Origin: a bacterium
Lineage (GTDB): Bacteria > Bacillota > Bacilli > Lactobacillales > Streptococcaceae
Direction of reading: 5' to 3'
Length of the DNA stretch: 64,000 bases
Assembly (NCBI GenBank): GCA_905221545.1
Contig: CAJNDO010000002.1
Span: forward strand, 62,001 to 126,000
In this document: one piece after another, positions 8,985-20,762 of the stretch
How positions within the stretch are numbered: position 1 is the stretch's first letter
Layout of the letters: each line of letters begins with the position of its first letter
Program-made: the position numbers and the translations under genes
The notes under the pieces: model-generated
Database searches by the model: none
Told to the model about the DNA's origin: nothing
What the model saw: only the letters and a program-made list of their open reading frames with translations

Positions 8985-9084
8985 CAAATCTTTACTAAAC
9001 TAGGATTTCTAAGAAATAGAGATTGTGCCAATAAATTATAGGTATCTAAACTCCAATTTCCCCAAAACATATTCTATTTTAGGT

Positions 9085-9113
9085 TTGTGAAAATCACTTT
9101 TTTATGGTAGAAT
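9085..9113 (+). promoter_or_regulatory. Promoter of rny
   Basis: TTGTGA (9085-9090), a 17-base spacer and TAGAAT (9108-9113), with a TGg extended -10. The start codon at 9162 leaves a leader of about 40 bases containing GAGGT. Confidence 0.7.
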
Positions 9114-9161
9114 GTAAAAGAATGTATGTCATTCGGAATAACAATAAAATGAGGTAAAAAC

Positions 9162-10775
9162 ATGGAAATCATGTCGCTTGCGATTGCTGTTTTTGCCGTC
9201 ATCATTGGTTTAGTCATTGGATATGTCAGCATCTCAGCCAAGATGAAATCATCTCAGGAAGCTGCGGAGTTGATGCTTTTAAATGCTGAACAAGAAGCAA
9301 CTAATTTACGTGGACAAGCTGAACGTGAAGCGGATTTACTTGTTAATGAAGCCAAACGTGAAAGCAAGTCTCTTAAAAAAGAAGCACTATTGGAGGCCAA
9401 AGAAGAAGCCAGAAAATACCGTGAAGAAGTGGACGCTGAATTCAAATCAGAACGTCAAGAACTCAAACAAATCGAAAGTCGTTTGACAGAGAGAGCTACT
9501 AGCCTTGACCGTAAGGACGACAATTTGACGAGTAAAGAACAAACACTTGAACAAAAAGAACAAAGTATTTCTGATAGAGCGAAAAACCTTGATGCGCGTG
9601 AAGAGCAATTAGAGGAAGTCGAAAGACAAAAAGAAGCAGAACTAGAGCGTATTGGTGCTCTGTCTCAGGCAGAAGCACGAGATATTATCTTGGCACAGAC
9701 AGAGGAGAACTTGACCAAGGAGATTGCTAGCCGTATTCGTGAAGCTGAGCAAGAGGTCAAGGAACGTTCTGACAAAATGGCCAAGGACATCTTGGTTCAA
9801 GCTATGCAACGTATCGCTGGTGAATATGTGGCGGAGTCAACAAACTCAACGGTTCATCTACCAGACGATACTATGAAGGGACGCATTATTGGTCGTGAAG
9901 GTCGTAACATTCGTACCTTTGAAAGTTTGACAGGGGTTGATGTGATTATCGACGATACACCAGAAGTGGTAACCTTGTCAGGTTTTGACCCGATTCGTCG
10001 CGAAATTGCCCGTATGACCATGGAAATGTTGCTCAAAGATGGTCGTATTCATCCAGCTCGTATCGAAGAGTTGGTTGAGAAAAATCGTCAAGAGATTGAC
10101 AATAAGATTCGTGAATACGGTGAGGCTGCCGCCTATGAAATTGGTGCGCCAAACCTTCATCCAGACTTGATGAAGATTATGGGACGTTTGCAGTTCCGTA
10201 CTTCTTATGGACAAAATGTCTTGCGCCATTCGATTGAGGTTGCTAAGCTGGCTGGTATTATGGCCAGCGAACTTGGCGAAAATGCGGCTCTGGCCCGTCG
10301 TGCAGGGTTCCTTCACGATATCGGGAAAGCCATTGACCGTGAGGTTGAAGGTAGCCACGTTGAAATCGGTATGGAATTGGCCCGTAAGTACAAGGAACAT
10401 CCAGTTGTGGTCAATACCATTGCTAGCCACCACGGTGATGTCGAAGCTGAAAGCGTGATTGCAGTGATCGTTGCTGCAGCAGATGCCTTGAGTGCAGCCC
10501 GTCCAGGTGCTCGTAGTGAGTCTCTTGAAAGTTACATCAAGCGTCTCCATGATTTGGAAGAAATTGCTAACGGCTTTGAAGGAGTACAAACTAGCTTTGC
10601 CCTTCAAGCAGGACGTGAAATTCGTATCATGGTCAATCCAGGACAAATCAAGGACGACAAAGTCACAATCTTGGCTCACAAAGTTCGTGAGAAAATAGAA
10701 AACAATCTCGATTACCCAGGAAATATCAAGGTAACCGTGATTCGCGAGCTTCGTGCAGTAGATTATGCTAAATAA
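9162..10775 (+). CDS. rny: Ribonuclease Y
   Basis: 537 residues. RNase Y is the membrane-anchored endoribonuclease that starts mRNA decay in many firmicutes. Visible parts: an N-terminal membrane helix (residues 4-26), a long charged coiled coil (about 30-200), a KH domain with [15 protein letters not shown] (near 237-251), and an HD domain with [12 protein letters not shown] (LHD near residue 384) and IASHHGD. Length is normal. It has its own promoter and terminator and so is a single-gene unit. Together with pnp, rnjB and mrnC elsewhere in this window, much of the RNA-decay machinery is encoded here. Confidence 0.96.
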   Translation: MEIMSLAIAVFAVIIGLVIGYVSISAKMKSSQEAAELMLLNAEQEATNLRGQAEREADLLVNEAKRESKSLKKEALLEAKEEARKYREEVDAEFKSERQELKQIESRLTERATSLDRKDDNLTSKEQTLEQKEQSISDRAKNLDAREEQLEEVERQKEAELERIGALSQAEARDIILAQTEENLTKEIASRIREAEQEVKERSDKMAKDILVQAMQRIAGEYVAESTNSTVHLPDDTMKGRIIGREGRNIRTFESLTGVDVIIDDTPEVVTLSGFDPIRREIARMTMEMLLKDGRIHPARIEELVEKNRQEIDNKIREYGEAAAYEIGAPNLHPDLMKIMGRLQFRTSYGQNVLRHSIEVAKLAGIMASELGENAALARRAGFLHDIGKAIDREVEGSHVEIGMELARKYKEHPVVVNTIASHHGDVEAESVIAVIVAAADALSAARPGARSESLESYIKRLHDLEEIANGFEGVQTSFALQAGREIRIMVNPGQIKDDKVTILAHKVREKIENNLDYPGNIKVTVIRELRAVDYAK

Positions 10776-10782
10776 ATAAGAA

Positions 10783-10811
10783 AGAGCAGTTGAAAAATTA
10801 CTGCTTTTTTG
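10783..10811 (+). terminator. Intrinsic terminator after rny
   Basis: AGCAGT (10785-10790) and ACTGCT (10800-10805) form the stem, followed by TTTTTT. Confidence 0.75.
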
Positions 10812-10898
10812 TTACACTAGATAGAAAGACTGTAGAAGGATAGTTTGCGCAAATTGCTACTATCTGAAGGGAAATCTTATTTTATTTTTACAGACTGA

Positions 10899-11540
<642 letters not shown>

Positions 11541-11564
11541 AATTTAGAAAATAGGTACAAGCAA

Positions 11565-11879
11565 ATGATGTTAAAACCCTCTATTGATACCTTGCTCGAC
11601 AAGGTTCCTTCAAAATATTCACTCGTAATCTTGGAAGCAAAACGTGCCCACGAATTGGAAGCAGGTGCGCCAGCAACTCAAGGTTTCAAGTCTGAAAAAT
11701 CAACTCTTCGCGCTTTAGAAGAAATCGAATCAGGAAACGTTACAATTCACCCAGATCCAGAAGGAAAACGTGAAGCAGTGCGTCGCCGTATCGAAGAAGA
11801 AAAACGCCGCAAAGAAGAAGAAGAAAAGAAAATCAAAGAGCAAATCGCTAAAGAAAAAGAAGATGGTGAAAAAATTTAA
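11565..11879 (+). CDS. rpoZ: RNA polymerase omega subunit
   Basis: 104 residues. Omega helps assemble RNA polymerase by binding the beta-prime subunit. The core has [21 protein letters not shown] and a long charged C-terminal helix ([14 protein letters not shown]). Two adjacent ATGs (11565, 11568) are possible starts; the second gives MLKPSID. The ribosome binding site is weak (AATAGGT), consistent with coupling to gmk, which ends 24 bases upstream. Confidence 0.93.
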
Positions 11880-11944
11880 GGTTGGGGGGACTCAATCTTA
11901 TTTTTTCTATTGCAAGAATGTACTGACAAGGAGGAGGTGAGAAG

Positions 11945-14341
11945 ATGGCTATAGCCAAGATTATCGTGGATGTGCCTTTGATGCAGACGGACCAGCCCTA
12001 TAGTTATAGGATTCCTGAGGAATTTGAGGGAATGCTGGAAGTTGGGATGAGGGTTCATGTGCCATTTGGTAAGGGCAATCGCCTGATTCAAGGGATTGTT
12101 CTTGGTTTGGAGTCCCAATCAGATGAAGAAGAGATGGAGCAAGATTTAAAAGATATTGCCGAGGTGTTGGATTTTTCTCCTGTTCTCACGCAAGAACAAC
12201 TCTGGTTGGCTGAGGAGTTACGCAAGTCCGTCTTCTCCTACAAAATCTCCATTCTCAAGGCTATGTTACCGGGATTTCTGAACTCCAGCTATGACAAGAT
12301 TCTCTATCCTATGGAAGGGCTGAGTCAGGAAGATCGAGAGCGCTTGTTTGGTTCAGAGGATTCGCTTGCCTTTTCTTCACTAGACCTTGTCAAACAAGCC
12401 AAAATGATGCGTTTGACCAGAAAAGGTTTGCTTGGTCTGGAATATCAGGCGATCGATCAAAAGAAGGTCAAGACCCAGTCTTGGTATGAGGTAGATCTTG
12501 CTCAATTAGAAAGTGTAGAGATTTCTACACGCGCCAAGAAAAAATTAGAACTGAGAGACTATTTGCTGTCTCATCCTGAGAGTGATACCTTGGCTAGCTT
12601 GTTAGAGTCCTACTCGCGGGAGCAAGTCAACTTCTTTGTCGAACAAGGTGCTGTGACCATAGTCCAAAAGGAAGTGCAACGCTCGGCTGCTTATTTTGAA
12701 GGCATTGAGGCAAGTCGGCCTTTGGAGTTGAATCCAGAGCAAAGACAGGCGCGTGATGTGGTTGTGAGTGCTATTGGCAGTCACCAGCCTCCCTTCCTCC
12801 TTCAAGGGATTACAGGAAGTGGGAAGACCGAGGTTTACTTGCAGATTATCCAAGGAGCCTTGGACAAGGGCAAGACAGCTATTTTGCTGGTTCCTGAGAT
12901 TTCCCTGACTCCACAAATGACGGAGCGTTTTATAGCACGTTTTGGGGACAAGGTGGCTATTCTTCACTCGGGCTTGTCCAATGGTGAAAAGTATGATGAA
13001 TGGCGCAAGGTGGAACGAGGCGATGCCCAAGTTGTTGTGGGTGCCAGATCGGCCATCTTTGCTCCGCTGAAGAATCTAGGTGTCATGATTATCGATGAGG
13101 AGCATGAAGCGACTTATAAGCAGGACAGCAATCCACGCTACCATGCCAGAGAGGTAGCTATTTTACGGGCCCAGTATAATCAAGCGGCCTTGGTCCTTGG
13201 TTCAGCGACACCAAGTCTGGAAAGTCGTGCGCGGGCTGGAAAAGGCGTTTATCAACACTTACGTCTGACCCAACGCGCCAATCCTCTAGCCACGATTCCT
13301 GAGGTTCAAGTGATTGATTTTCGGGACCATATCGGACAAAATGAGACGTCAAACTTTACACCGCCTTTGCTGGAAGCCATTCAAGACCGTCTGGCTAAAA
13401 AAGAACAGGTGGTTCTCATGCTCAATCGCCGTGGTTATTCTAGTTTTGTCATGTGTCGAGAGTGTGGGACGGTGGATACGTGTCCCAACTGTGATATTTC
13501 CTTGACCTTGCACATGGATACCAAGACTATGAACTGCCATTATTGTGGTTTTTCAAAGGACATTCCTCAGGTCTGTCCTAACTGTAAGAGTCGCAGTATT
13601 CGTTACTATGGGACAGGGACTCAAAAGGCTTATGACGAGCTGGCGGAGCTTTTTCCTCAGGCACGTATTCTGCGCATGGATGTGGATACGACTCGTAAGA
13701 AAGGCAGTCACCAAGCTCTTCTTGATCAGTTTGGACGAGGAGAAGCGGATATTTTGCTTGGAACTCAGATGATTGCCAAGGGTTTGGATTTTCCCAATGT
13801 TACCCTAGTAGGAGTTCTTAATGCGGATACAGCTTTGAATCTGCCTGATTTCCGTTCTTCTGAGAGAACCTTCCAGCTCTTGACTCAGGTAGCAGGTCGG
13901 GCAGGTCGGGCTGAAAAAGCGGGTCAGGTCTTGATCCAGTCTTACAATCCGCAGCACTATGCTATTCGATTTGCCAAGGATCAGGACTACGAAGGTTTCT
14001 ATGCCTATGAAATGGGAATTAGACGACAACTTGGCTATCCGCCTTACTATTTCACCATTGGCATTACCCTTTCTCACAAGAAAGAAGAAGAGGTGGTCAA
14101 ACGTGCCTATGAAGTCATGAACATTTTGCGGTCAGGTTTGTCCGAAACCAGTAACATCCTTGGCCCGACGCCCAAACCCATCGCCCGTACCCACAACCTC
14201 TATCATTACCAAATTTTGATTAAATACCGTTTAGAAGATGAGCTAGGTCCGACTCTAAATCAGGTTCTGGTCTTGACTCAAGAACGAGAAAATAGTGAGC
14301 TCCGTCTCAGCATTGACCATGAGCCACAGCAATTTTTATAA
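11945..14341 (+). CDS. priA: Primosomal replication-restart helicase PriA
   Basis: 798 residues, full length. PriA recognises abandoned forks and reloads the replisome. Seen in order: an N-terminal 3'-binding domain, Walker A GITGSGKTEV near residue 290, the DEEH box IDEEHEATYKQD near 383, an eight-cysteine zinc region (CRECGTVDTCPNC, CHYCG, CPNC; about 503-548), and helicase motif V/VI with QVAGRAGRAEKAGQV. Start ATG 11945 sits behind a strong AAGGAGGAGG site. It is followed by fmt after 12 bases. Confidence 0.96.
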   Translation: MAIAKIIVDVPLMQTDQPYSYRIPEEFEGMLEVGMRVHVPFGKGNRLIQGIVLGLESQSDEEEMEQDLKDIAEVLDFSPVLTQEQLWLAEELRKSVFSYKISILKAMLPGFLNSSYDKILYPMEGLSQEDRERLFGSEDSLAFSSLDLVKQAKMMRLTRKGLLGLEYQAIDQKKVKTQSWYEVDLAQLESVEISTRAKKKLELRDYLLSHPESDTLASLLESYSREQVNFFVEQGAVTIVQKEVQRSAAYFEGIEASRPLELNPEQRQARDVVVSAIGSHQPPFLLQGITGSGKTEVYLQIIQGALDKGKTAILLVPEISLTPQMTERFIARFGDKVAILHSGLSNGEKYDEWRKVERGDAQVVVGARSAIFAPLKNLGVMIIDEEHEATYKQDSNPRYHAREVAILRAQYNQAALVLGSATPSLESRARAGKGVYQHLRLTQRANPLATIPEVQVIDFRDHIGQNETSNFTPPLLEAIQDRLAKKEQVVLMLNRRGYSSFVMCRECGTVDTCPNCDISLTLHMDTKTMNCHYCGFSKDIPQVCPNCKSRSIRYYGTGTQKAYDELAELFPQARILRMDVDTTRKKGSHQALLDQFGRGEADILLGTQMIAKGLDFPNVTLVGVLNADTALNLPDFRSSERTFQLLTQVAGRAGRAEKAGQVLIQSYNPQHYAIRFAKDQDYEGFYAYEMGIRRQLGYPPYYFTIGITLSHKKEEEVVKRAYEVMNILRSGLSETSNILGPTPKPIARTHNLYHYQILIKYRLEDELGPTLNQVLVLTQERENSELRLSIDHEPQQFL

Positions 14342-14353
14342 GAAGGAGAAGAT

Positions 14354-15289
14354 ATGACAAAATTAATCTTTATGGGAACACCCGACTTTTCAGCAACAGT
14401 CTTAAAAGGACTTTTGACAGATGACCGTTACGAAATTCTAGCCGTTGTGACCCAGCCAGACCGCGCTGTCGGCCGTAAAAAAGTGATCCAAGAGACACCA
14501 GTCAAGCAAGCTGCCAAAGAAGCAGGACTCCCTATCTACCAACCTGAAAAATTATCAGGAAGTCCAGAGATGGAAGCTATTATGAAACTTGGAGCAGATG
14601 GAATTGTGACTGCTGCTTTTGGGCAGTTTCTCCCAAGTAAACTCCTTGATAGCATGGATTTTGCGGTCAATGTTCACGCCTCCCTCCTTCCTAAACACCG
14701 AGGTGGAGCGCCTATCCATTATGCCTTGATTCAAGGGGATGAGGAAGCTGGTGTGACCATTATGGAAATGGTTAAGGAAATGGATGCAGGAGATATGATT
14801 TCTCGTCGCAGCATCCCTATCACAGATGAGGATAATGTAGGGACCTTGTTTGAGAAATTAGCTCTTGTAGGTCGTGATTTGCTTTTGGATACTTTGCCTG
14901 CATACATTGCTGGTGATATCAAACCTGAACCGCAAGATCCAAGTCAGGTTACCTTCTCGCCAAATATCAAGCCAGAAGAAGAAAAGTTGGATTGGAATAA
15001 AAGCAATCGTCAACTCTTTAACCAAATCCGTGGCATGAACCCGTGGCCTGTGGCCCATACTTTCCTCAAGGGTGATCGCTTTAAGATTTATGAAGCCCTA
15101 CCAGTAGAAGGTCAAGGCAATCCAGGTGAAATCCTCTCTATCGGCAAGAAAGAATTGATTGTCGCAACGGCAGAAGGAGCTTTGTCTCTCAAACAAGTTC
15201 AGCCAGCTGGCAAACCTAAGATGGATATCGCTTCCTTCCTCAACGGAGTTGGACGTACATTGACTGTAGGAGAACGATTTGGTGACTAA
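14354..15289 (+). CDS. fmt: Methionyl-tRNA formyltransferase
   Basis: 311 residues. Formylates Met-tRNA(fMet) with 10-formyl-tetrahydrofolate for translation initiation. [11 protein letters not shown] is at the N-terminus; the catalytic region [18 protein letters not shown] is near residues 111-128, and a C-terminal OB-like domain follows. AAGGAGAAG precedes the start. Its stop overlaps the start of rsmB by eight bases. Confidence 0.96.
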   Translation: MTKLIFMGTPDFSATVLKGLLTDDRYEILAVVTQPDRAVGRKKVIQETPVKQAAKEAGLPIYQPEKLSGSPEMEAIMKLGADGIVTAAFGQFLPSKLLDSMDFAVNVHASLLPKHRGGAPIHYALIQGDEEAGVTIMEMVKEMDAGDMISRRSIPITDEDNVGTLFEKLALVGRDLLLDTLPAYIAGDIKPEPQDPSQVTFSPNIKPEEEKLDWNKSNRQLFNQIRGMNPWPVAHTFLKGDRFKIYEALPVEGQGNPGEILSIGKKELIVATAEGALSLKQVQPAGKPKMDIASFLNGVGRTLTVGERFGD

Positions 15290-16595
15290 AGTAGAAACGG
15301 CTAGAAGTCTAGCTCTAGCAGTATTAGAGGATGTCTTTATCAATCAAGCATACTCAAATATCGCCTTAAATAAGCATCTCAAGGGAAGTCAACTCTCAGC
15401 AGCAGACAAGGGATTGGTGACCGAGCTGGTCTATGGAACAGTAGCCCGCAAACTGACTCTGGAATGGTACCTATCTCACTTTATCGAAGACAGAGACCAG
15501 TTAGACAGCTGGCTCTATGTTCTGCTTCTTATGAGTGCCTACCAACTTCGCTATTTGGACAAAATTCCAGACCATGCTGTGGTTAATGAAGCGGTGGAAT
15601 TAGCCAAATTTCGTAAAAAAGGCAGTGAAAAATTGGTCAATGCAGTCCTTCGCCGTATCTTGCGTGAAGGCTGGCCAGATATTGCCAGTATCAAACGAAA
15701 AAACAAACGTGATTCCGTTGCCTATTCTCTCCCAGTTTGGCTCGTGTCTAAACTTAAGGAAGAATACGGAGAAGAGCGAGCACAAGCCATCTTTGAAAGT
15801 CTCTTGGTGCGCAACAAAGCCAGCATTCGTGTGACCGATTTAAGTCAAAAAGAGGAAATTCAAGCCTTGTTGGAGGCTAGTAATTCATCCTTGTCTGTTT
15901 CTGGTCTGGTCAAGGAGCAGGGACATTTTGCAGGCCATGATTTGTTTGCAGAAGGTGCTATAACCATTCAAGACGAGTCCAGTCAATTGGTTGCTCCGAC
16001 GCTTGATCTACAAGGTGATGAGCGGGTTCTAGATGCCTGTGCGGCTCCGGGTGGGAAAACAGCCCATATAGCCTCTTATCTCACGACAGGTCAGGTTACG
16101 GCTTTGGACTTGTACGATCACAAGTTGGGCTTGATTCAAGAAAATGCTCAACGTCTGGGAGTTGCAGATTGGGTTCAAACGCAAAAATTGGATGCCAGAA
16201 AGGTGCATGAGTTTTTTGGCCAGGATTACTTTGATAAGATTTTAGTAGATGCTCCCTGTTCAGGAATCGGTCTTTTGCGTCGCAAACCAGACATCAAATA
16301 CAATAAAGAAACGGCAGATTTCGCGTCCTTACAGGAAATTCAGCTGGAAATATTAGGTAGTGTTTGTCAAACACTACGCAAAGGTGGTATAATAACTTAT
16401 AGTACCTGTACTATTGTCTCAGAGGAGAATTTTCAAGTCGTTGAGGCGTTTTTAGAAAGTCATCCCGAGTTCGAGCAGGTAAAACTAGAACATGAATGTA
16501 AGGATATCATGAAAGACGGCTGTATCCTCATTACACCTGAATTGTATGGAAGTGATGGATTCTTCATCAGTCAATTTCGCAAGATATCGGATTAG
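15282..16595 (+). CDS. rsmB: 16S rRNA (cytosine-967-C5) methyltransferase RsmB
   Basis: 437 residues from GTG 15282 (reads [12 protein letters not shown]); a TTG three bases earlier is less likely because AGGAGA is better spaced to the GTG. An N-terminal NusB-like RNA-binding domain (to about residue 140) is followed by the SAM-binding motif [12 protein letters not shown] near 249 and the two catalytic cysteine motifs DAPCSGIG (near 323) and YSTCT (near 373). The overlap with fmt indicates translational coupling. Confidence 0.94.
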   Translation: MTKVETARSLALAVLEDVFINQAYSNIALNKHLKGSQLSAADKGLVTELVYGTVARKLTLEWYLSHFIEDRDQLDSWLYVLLLMSAYQLRYLDKIPDHAVVNEAVELAKFRKKGSEKLVNAVLRRILREGWPDIASIKRKNKRDSVAYSLPVWLVSKLKEEYGEERAQAIFESLLVRNKASIRVTDLSQKEEIQALLEASNSSLSVSGLVKEQGHFAGHDLFAEGAITIQDESSQLVAPTLDLQGDERVLDACAAPGGKTAHIASYLTTGQVTALDLYDHKLGLIQENAQRLGVADWVQTQKLDARKVHEFFGQDYFDKILVDAPCSGIGLLRRKPDIKYNKETADFASLQEIQLEILGSVCQTLRKGGIITYSTCTIVSEENFQVVEAFLESHPEFEQVKLEHECKDIMKDGCILITPELYGSDGFFISQFRKISD

Positions 16596-16609
16596 GAAGG
16601 AACTGACAC

Positions 16610-17350
16610 ATGGAAATTTCATTATTAACAGATGTTGGTCAGAAACGAACAAATAACCAAGACTATGTCAACCACTATGTCAATAGAGCTGGGCGTACCA
16701 TGATTATTTTAGCTGATGGGATGGGAGGTCATCGCGCAGGGAATATCGCTAGTGAAATGGCGGTAACAGACCTAGGTATAGCTTGGGTTGATACCCAGAT
16801 CGATACAGTCAATGAAGTGCGTGAATGGTTCGCCCATTACCTAGAAATTGAAAATCAAAAGATTCATCAACTTGGACAAGATGATGCCTATAAAGGAATG
16901 GGAACAACTCTCGAGGCTGTTGCTATTATTGGCAATCAGGCTATCTATGCTCATATTGGAGATTCTCGTATCGGTTTGATTCGTGGGGAAGAATACCACC
17001 AGTTAACGAGCGACCATTCTTTGGTCAATGAATTGCTTAAGGCAGGTCAATTGACACCAGAAGAAGCAGCTAGCCATCCACAGAAAAATATTATTACTCA
17101 ATCTATCGGTCAAAAAGATGAAGTTCAACCTGATTTTGGAATGATTACCCTTGAGCCGGATGACTATCTCTTGCTCAATAGTGATGGTTTGACTAACATG
17201 ATTTCAGGCAGTGAGATTTGTGATATTGTAACCAGTGATATTCCTTTGGCAGATAAAACAGCAACGCTTGTGCGTTTTGCTAACAATGCAGGAGGTTTAG
17301 ACAACATTACGGTTGCCCTTGTTTCTATGAACGAGGAGGATGCAGAATGA
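16610..17350 (+). CDS. phpP: PP2C-type Ser/Thr protein phosphatase PhpP
   Basis: 246 residues. Metal-dependent phosphatase that reverses phosphorylation by StkP, encoded next door. PP2C motifs are complete: RTNNQD near residue 14, [16 protein letters not shown] (about 34-49), [15 protein letters not shown], and NSDGLTNM. The stop codon overlaps the stkP start (ATGA), the usual coupled arrangement of this phosphatase-kinase pair. Cytoplasmic; no membrane segment. Confidence 0.96.
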   Translation: MEISLLTDVGQKRTNNQDYVNHYVNRAGRTMIILADGMGGHRAGNIASEMAVTDLGIAWVDTQIDTVNEVREWFAHYLEIENQKIHQLGQDDAYKGMGTTLEAVAIIGNQAIYAHIGDSRIGLIRGEEYHQLTSDHSLVNELLKAGQLTPEEAASHPQKNIITQSIGQKDEVQPDFGMITLEPDDYLLLNSDGLTNMISGSEICDIVTSDIPLADKTATLVRFANNAGGLDNITVALVSMNEEDAE

Positions 17351-19326
17351 TCCAAATCGGCAAGATTTTTGCCGGACGCTATCGGATTGTGAAACAGATT
17401 GGCCGAGGAGGCATGGCAGATGTCTATTTGGCCAAGGATTTAATTCTAGACGGAGAAGAAGTGGCAGTGAAGGTCTTGAGGACCAACTACCAGACGGACC
17501 CGATAGCTGTAGCTCGTTTTCAGCGTGAAGCGAGAGCTATGGCAGATCTAGACCATCCTCATATCGTTCGGATAACAGATATTGGTGAGGAAGACGGTCA
17601 ACAGTATCTTGCAATGGAGTATGTTGCTGGACTAGACCTTAAACGCTATATCAAGGAACACTATCCTCTTTCTAATGAAGAAGCCGTCCGTATCATGGGG
17701 CAAATTCTCTTGGCTATGCGTTTGGCCCATACCAGAGGAATTGTCCACAGGGACTTGAAACCGCAAAATATCCTTTTGACACCAGATGGGACTGCCAAGG
17801 TCACAGACTTTGGGATTGCGGTAGCCTTTGCAGAGACGAGTCTGACCCAGACTAACTCTATGCTGGGCTCAGTTCATTACTTGTCACCAGAGCAGGCGCG
17901 TGGTTCGAAGGCAACTGTGCAGAGTGATATCTATGCCATGGGGATTATTTTCTATGAGATGCTGACAGGCCATATTCCTTATGACGGGGATAGCGCGGTG
18001 ACTATCGCCCTTCAGCATTTCCAGAAACCACTGCCGTCAGTTATTGATGAAAATCCATCTGTGCCTCAGGCTTTGGAGAATGTTGTCATCAAGGCAACTG
18101 CCAAGAAATTGACAGATCGTTATCAGTCAGTTGCAGAGATGTATGTGGACTTGTCTAGTAGCTTGTCTTACAATCGTCGAAATGAACCTAAACTGGTATT
18201 TAATGATACTACTAAGGCAGACACCAAGACTCTACCAAAGGTATCCCAGAGTACCTTGACCTCGATTCCTAAGGTGCAAACACAAAGTCCGAAGCCACAG
18301 ACTGCGAAGCCGAGTCAGCAGGTTTCAGAAGACAATTACGCAACCAAGCCTGTTAAGAAACGGAAATTTAGAGTTCGTTATATGATCTTGTTGGCTAGCA
18401 TTGTATTGGTGGCAGCTTCTCTTGTTTGGATATTATCCAGAACTCCTGCAACTATTGCCATTCCAAATGTGGCAGGTCAGACAGTTGCGGAGGCCAAGGA
18501 AACGCTCAAGAAAGCCAATTTTGAGATTGGTGAGGAGAAATCAGAGGCTAGTGAAAAGGTGGAAGAAGGGCGGATTATCCGTACAGATCCTGAAGCTGGA
18601 AAGACTCGAAAAGAAGGTTCGAAAATCAATTTGGTTGTCTCATCAGGCAAGCAATCCTTCCAATTGAGTAACTATATCGGCCGTAAATCGACAGATGTTA
18701 TCGCAGAACTCAAGCAGAAGAAGGTTCCTGAAAATCTCATCAAGATCGAGGAAGAAGAATCAAGTGAGAGCGAAGCAGGAACTGTTCTCAGACAGAGTCC
18801 AGCTGCCGGAACAACCTATGATTTGAGCAAGGCTATTCAGATTGTCTTGACAGTAGCCAAAAAATCTACGACGATTCAATTGGGTAATTATATCGGTCGT
18901 AAATCGACAGATGTTATCGCAGAACTCAGGCAGAAGAAGGTTCCTGAAAACCTTATCAAAATCGAAGAAGAAGAATCAAGTGAGAGTGAACCTGGAACGA
19001 TTATTAAACAAAATCCAGTTGTTGGTACCACTTATGATTTGAATAAACCTACTCAAATTATTTTCACAGTAGCTAAAAAAGTTACAAGTGTTTCTATGCC
19101 TAGCTATATAGGTTCCAGTTTAGAGTTTGCTAAGAACAATTTAATTCAAATTGTTGGTATTAAGGAAGCTAATATAGAAGTTGTAGAAGTGACGACAGCA
19201 CCTACAGGTAGTACAGAAGGCGTGGTTGTTGAACAAAGTCCTAGAGCAGGTGAAAAGGTAGACCTCAATAAGACAAGGGTCAAGATTTCAATCTACAAAC
19301 CTAAAACAACTTCAGTTAATCCTTAA
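17347..19326 (+). CDS. stkP: Ser/Thr protein kinase StkP with four PASTA domains
   Basis: 659 residues. Membrane kinase that senses peptidoglycan or muropeptides and coordinates septal and peripheral wall synthesis. The kinase domain (about 12-272) has [25 protein letters not shown] and the DFG loop DFGIAV; APE is present as SPEQA. A basic, Gln/Pro-rich linker leads to the membrane helix [19 protein letters not shown] near 343-361. Four extracellular PASTA domains follow (from about 370). PASTA 2 and 3 are almost identical in DNA over some 110 bases. ATGA overlap with phpP. Confidence 0.96.
   Translation: MIQIGKIFAGRYRIVKQIGRGGMADVYLAKDLILDGEEVAVKVLRTNYQTDPIAVARFQREARAMADLDHPHIVRITDIGEEDGQQYLAMEYVAGLDLKRYIKEHYPLSNEEAVRIMGQILLAMRLAHTRGIVHRDLKPQNILLTPDGTAKVTDFGIAVAFAETSLTQTNSMLGSVHYLSPEQARGSKATVQSDIYAMGIIFYEMLTGHIPYDGDSAVTIALQHFQKPLPSVIDENPSVPQALENVVIKATAKKLTDRYQSVAEMYVDLSSSLSYNRRNEPKLVFNDTTKADTKTLPKVSQSTLTSIPKVQTQSPKPQTAKPSQQVSEDNYATKPVKKRKFRVRYMILLASIVLVAASLVWILSRTPATIAIPNVAGQTVAEAKETLKKANFEIGEEKSEASEKVEEGRIIRTDPEAGKTRKEGSKINLVVSSGKQSFQLSNYIGRKSTDVIAELKQKKVPENLIKIEEEESSESEAGTVLRQSPAAGTTYDLSKAIQIVLTVAKKSTTIQLGNYIGRKSTDVIAELRQKKVPENLIKIEEEESSESEPGTIIKQNPVVGTTYDLNKPTQIIFTVAKKVTSVSMPSYIGSSLEFAKNNLIQIVGIKEANIEVVEVTTAPTGSTEGVVVEQSPRAGEKVDLNKTRVKISIYKPKTTSVNP
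18670..18999 (+). repeat. Near-identical direct repeats encoding StkP PASTA 2 and 3
   Basis: Two copies of about 110 bases, starting at 18670 and 18886, are offset by 216 bases (72 codons) and differ at only a few positions. Each encodes a [14 protein letters not shown] segment. PASTA 1 and 4 are much more diverged, so the pair looks homogenised by recombination within the gene. Confidence 0.8.
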
Positions 19327-19355
19327 AATCAGATGGATAATCAAAATGAGTAACG

Positions 19356-19391
19356 AATCTTTGTCATGATTTCATGGCAAAGATTTTTTTT
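19356..19391 (+). terminator. Strong intrinsic terminator after stkP
   Basis: AATCTTTG (19356-19363) and CAAAGATT (19378-19385) with extra inner pairs (CATGA/TCATG), followed by eight T. It ends the gmk-stkP row. Confidence 0.85.
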
Positions 19392-19440
19392 GAGTCCGGA
19401 TTTGTGATAGAATAGAAGGAGTTGATAAAAGGAGGCAAGC

Positions 19441-20199
19441 ATGGAAGAATCAAGAGAATTAAATGCCGTCATCGATGTGATTATGTTAGCTGGAACCATT
19501 CTCCTTAAAAGTGGCTCAGAAATCCATCGTGTAGAAGATACCATGATTCGAATTGCGCATTCGCAGGGGATTGTGGATTGCAATGTCCTTGCCATGCCTG
19601 CCGCTATCTTTTTCTCCATTGAAAATACCAATATTTCTCGCATGAAGCGTGTGACCTCCTCTTCTTATAATATTGAAAAAGTATGCGATGTGAACCAGAT
19701 TTCTCGCCAGCTGGTGGGAGGACAGATTGATTTAGAAACGGCCTTCAAGCAATTGACGGTCTTGCAAGCTCAACCTCTTCCCTACACTAAGTTACAGGTG
19801 ACTCTGGCTGCAACCTTTAGTGCCCCATTCTTTTCAGTTATGTTTAGTGGAAATATCTACGACGCACTTGGAGCAGGAGTGGCTACCTTATTTGGTTTTG
19901 CCTTTTCCCTCTATGTGGAGAAGTTTATCCGAATTCCCTTTGTGACAGCCTTTGCTGGGGCTTTCGTCTTTGGGATGATAGCCCAGTTTTGGGCTCGCTA
20001 CACAGGCTTTCCTTCAACAGCAGATTTGATTATAGCTGGTGCGGTCATGCCTTTTGTACCAGGTATTGCCTTGACCAATGCGGTTCGGGATATTATGACC
20101 AACCACATAAACTCTGGTATGAGTAAGATGTTTGAATCCCTACTTATTACCCTTGCTTTAGGGGCAGGAACTTCTGTCGCCTTGGTATTGATGAACTAA
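19441..20199 (+). CDS. ThrE-type threonine/serine exporter, large subunit
   Basis: 252 residues of the DUF1212/ThrE N-terminal type. A cytoplasmic N-terminal part (LAGTILLKSGSEIHRVEDTMIRIA) precedes about five membrane helices (from residue 120). In this family one polypeptide or two subunits form an amino acid exporter; here the second half is the gene starting two bases after this stop. AAAGGAGGC precedes the ATG. Substrate (threonine or serine) is a family inference. Confidence 0.8.
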   Translation: MEESRELNAVIDVIMLAGTILLKSGSEIHRVEDTMIRIAHSQGIVDCNVLAMPAAIFFSIENTNISRMKRVTSSSYNIEKVCDVNQISRQLVGGQIDLETAFKQLTVLQAQPLPYTKLQVTLAATFSAPFFSVMFSGNIYDALGAGVATLFGFAFSLYVEKFIRIPFVTAFAGAFVFGMIAQFWARYTGFPSTADLIIAGAVMPFVPGIALTNAVRDIMTNHINSGMSKMFESLLITLALGAGTSVALVLMN

Positions 20200-20200
20200 T

Positions 20201-20650
20201 ATGACACTAACGACCTTTTTATTACAAGCAGTAGCAAGTCTTCTTGCTATCATCACCTTTTTAATCGTACTCAATGTTCAGCGGTCTATGCTCTTACCAG
20301 GAGGAATTTTGGGCATGGCTGTCTGGCTAATCTATCTCTTGCTCAAGGAACCGACCAATGTCATTGTGGCTACCTTTATTGCGGCCATTATCGGTTCTTG
20401 TGTCAGCCAGATTTTAAGTATTCTTTATAAGACTCCTGCAGTGGTCTTCATCTTGGCCATTTTGGCACCCCTGGTTCCGGGATATCTGTCTTATCGGACA
20501 ACGGCCTTTTTTGTGACAGGAGACTATAGTCACGCGATTGCTAGTGCAACCTTAGTTGTCATGTTGGCTTTGGTAATCTCTATTGGCATGGCTAGCGGAA
20601 CAGTGATTCTCAGACTGTATTCATACTTACGAAAACAGCAAAATCGTTAG
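20201..20650 (+). CDS. ThrE-type exporter, small membrane subunit (DUF3815-like)
   Basis: 149 residues, essentially all membrane helices (about four to five). Pairs with the upstream gene; together they match the two-domain ThrE exporter. The start lies one base past the previous stop, so translation is coupled. A terminator follows at 20660-20690. Confidence 0.78.
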   Translation: MTLTTFLLQAVASLLAIITFLIVLNVQRSMLLPGGILGMAVWLIYLLLKEPTNVIVATFIAAIIGSCVSQILSILYKTPAVVFILAILAPLVPGYLSYRTTAFFVTGDYSHAIASATLVVMLALVISIGMASGTVILRLYSYLRKQQNR

Positions 20651-20659
20651 ACTAACAAG

Positions 20660-20690
20660 AGGCTTGATTTGGTGAATCAAGTCTTTTTTC
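20660..20690 (+). terminator. Intrinsic terminator after the ThrE pair
   Basis: GGCTTGATT and AATCAAGTC pair around TGGTG and run into TTTTTTC. Confidence 0.8.
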
Positions 20691-20762
20691 TCTCTTTTAC
20701 TGCCATTTGTGATAAAATAGTATAGAACGATTTTTTACATGAATGATAAAACAGAGGTAAAT

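Noticed and set aside
18670..19000. Repeats in stkP as a CRISPR array
   Set aside because: The repeats are in-frame PASTA-coding segments, two copies only, with no spacers or cas genes.
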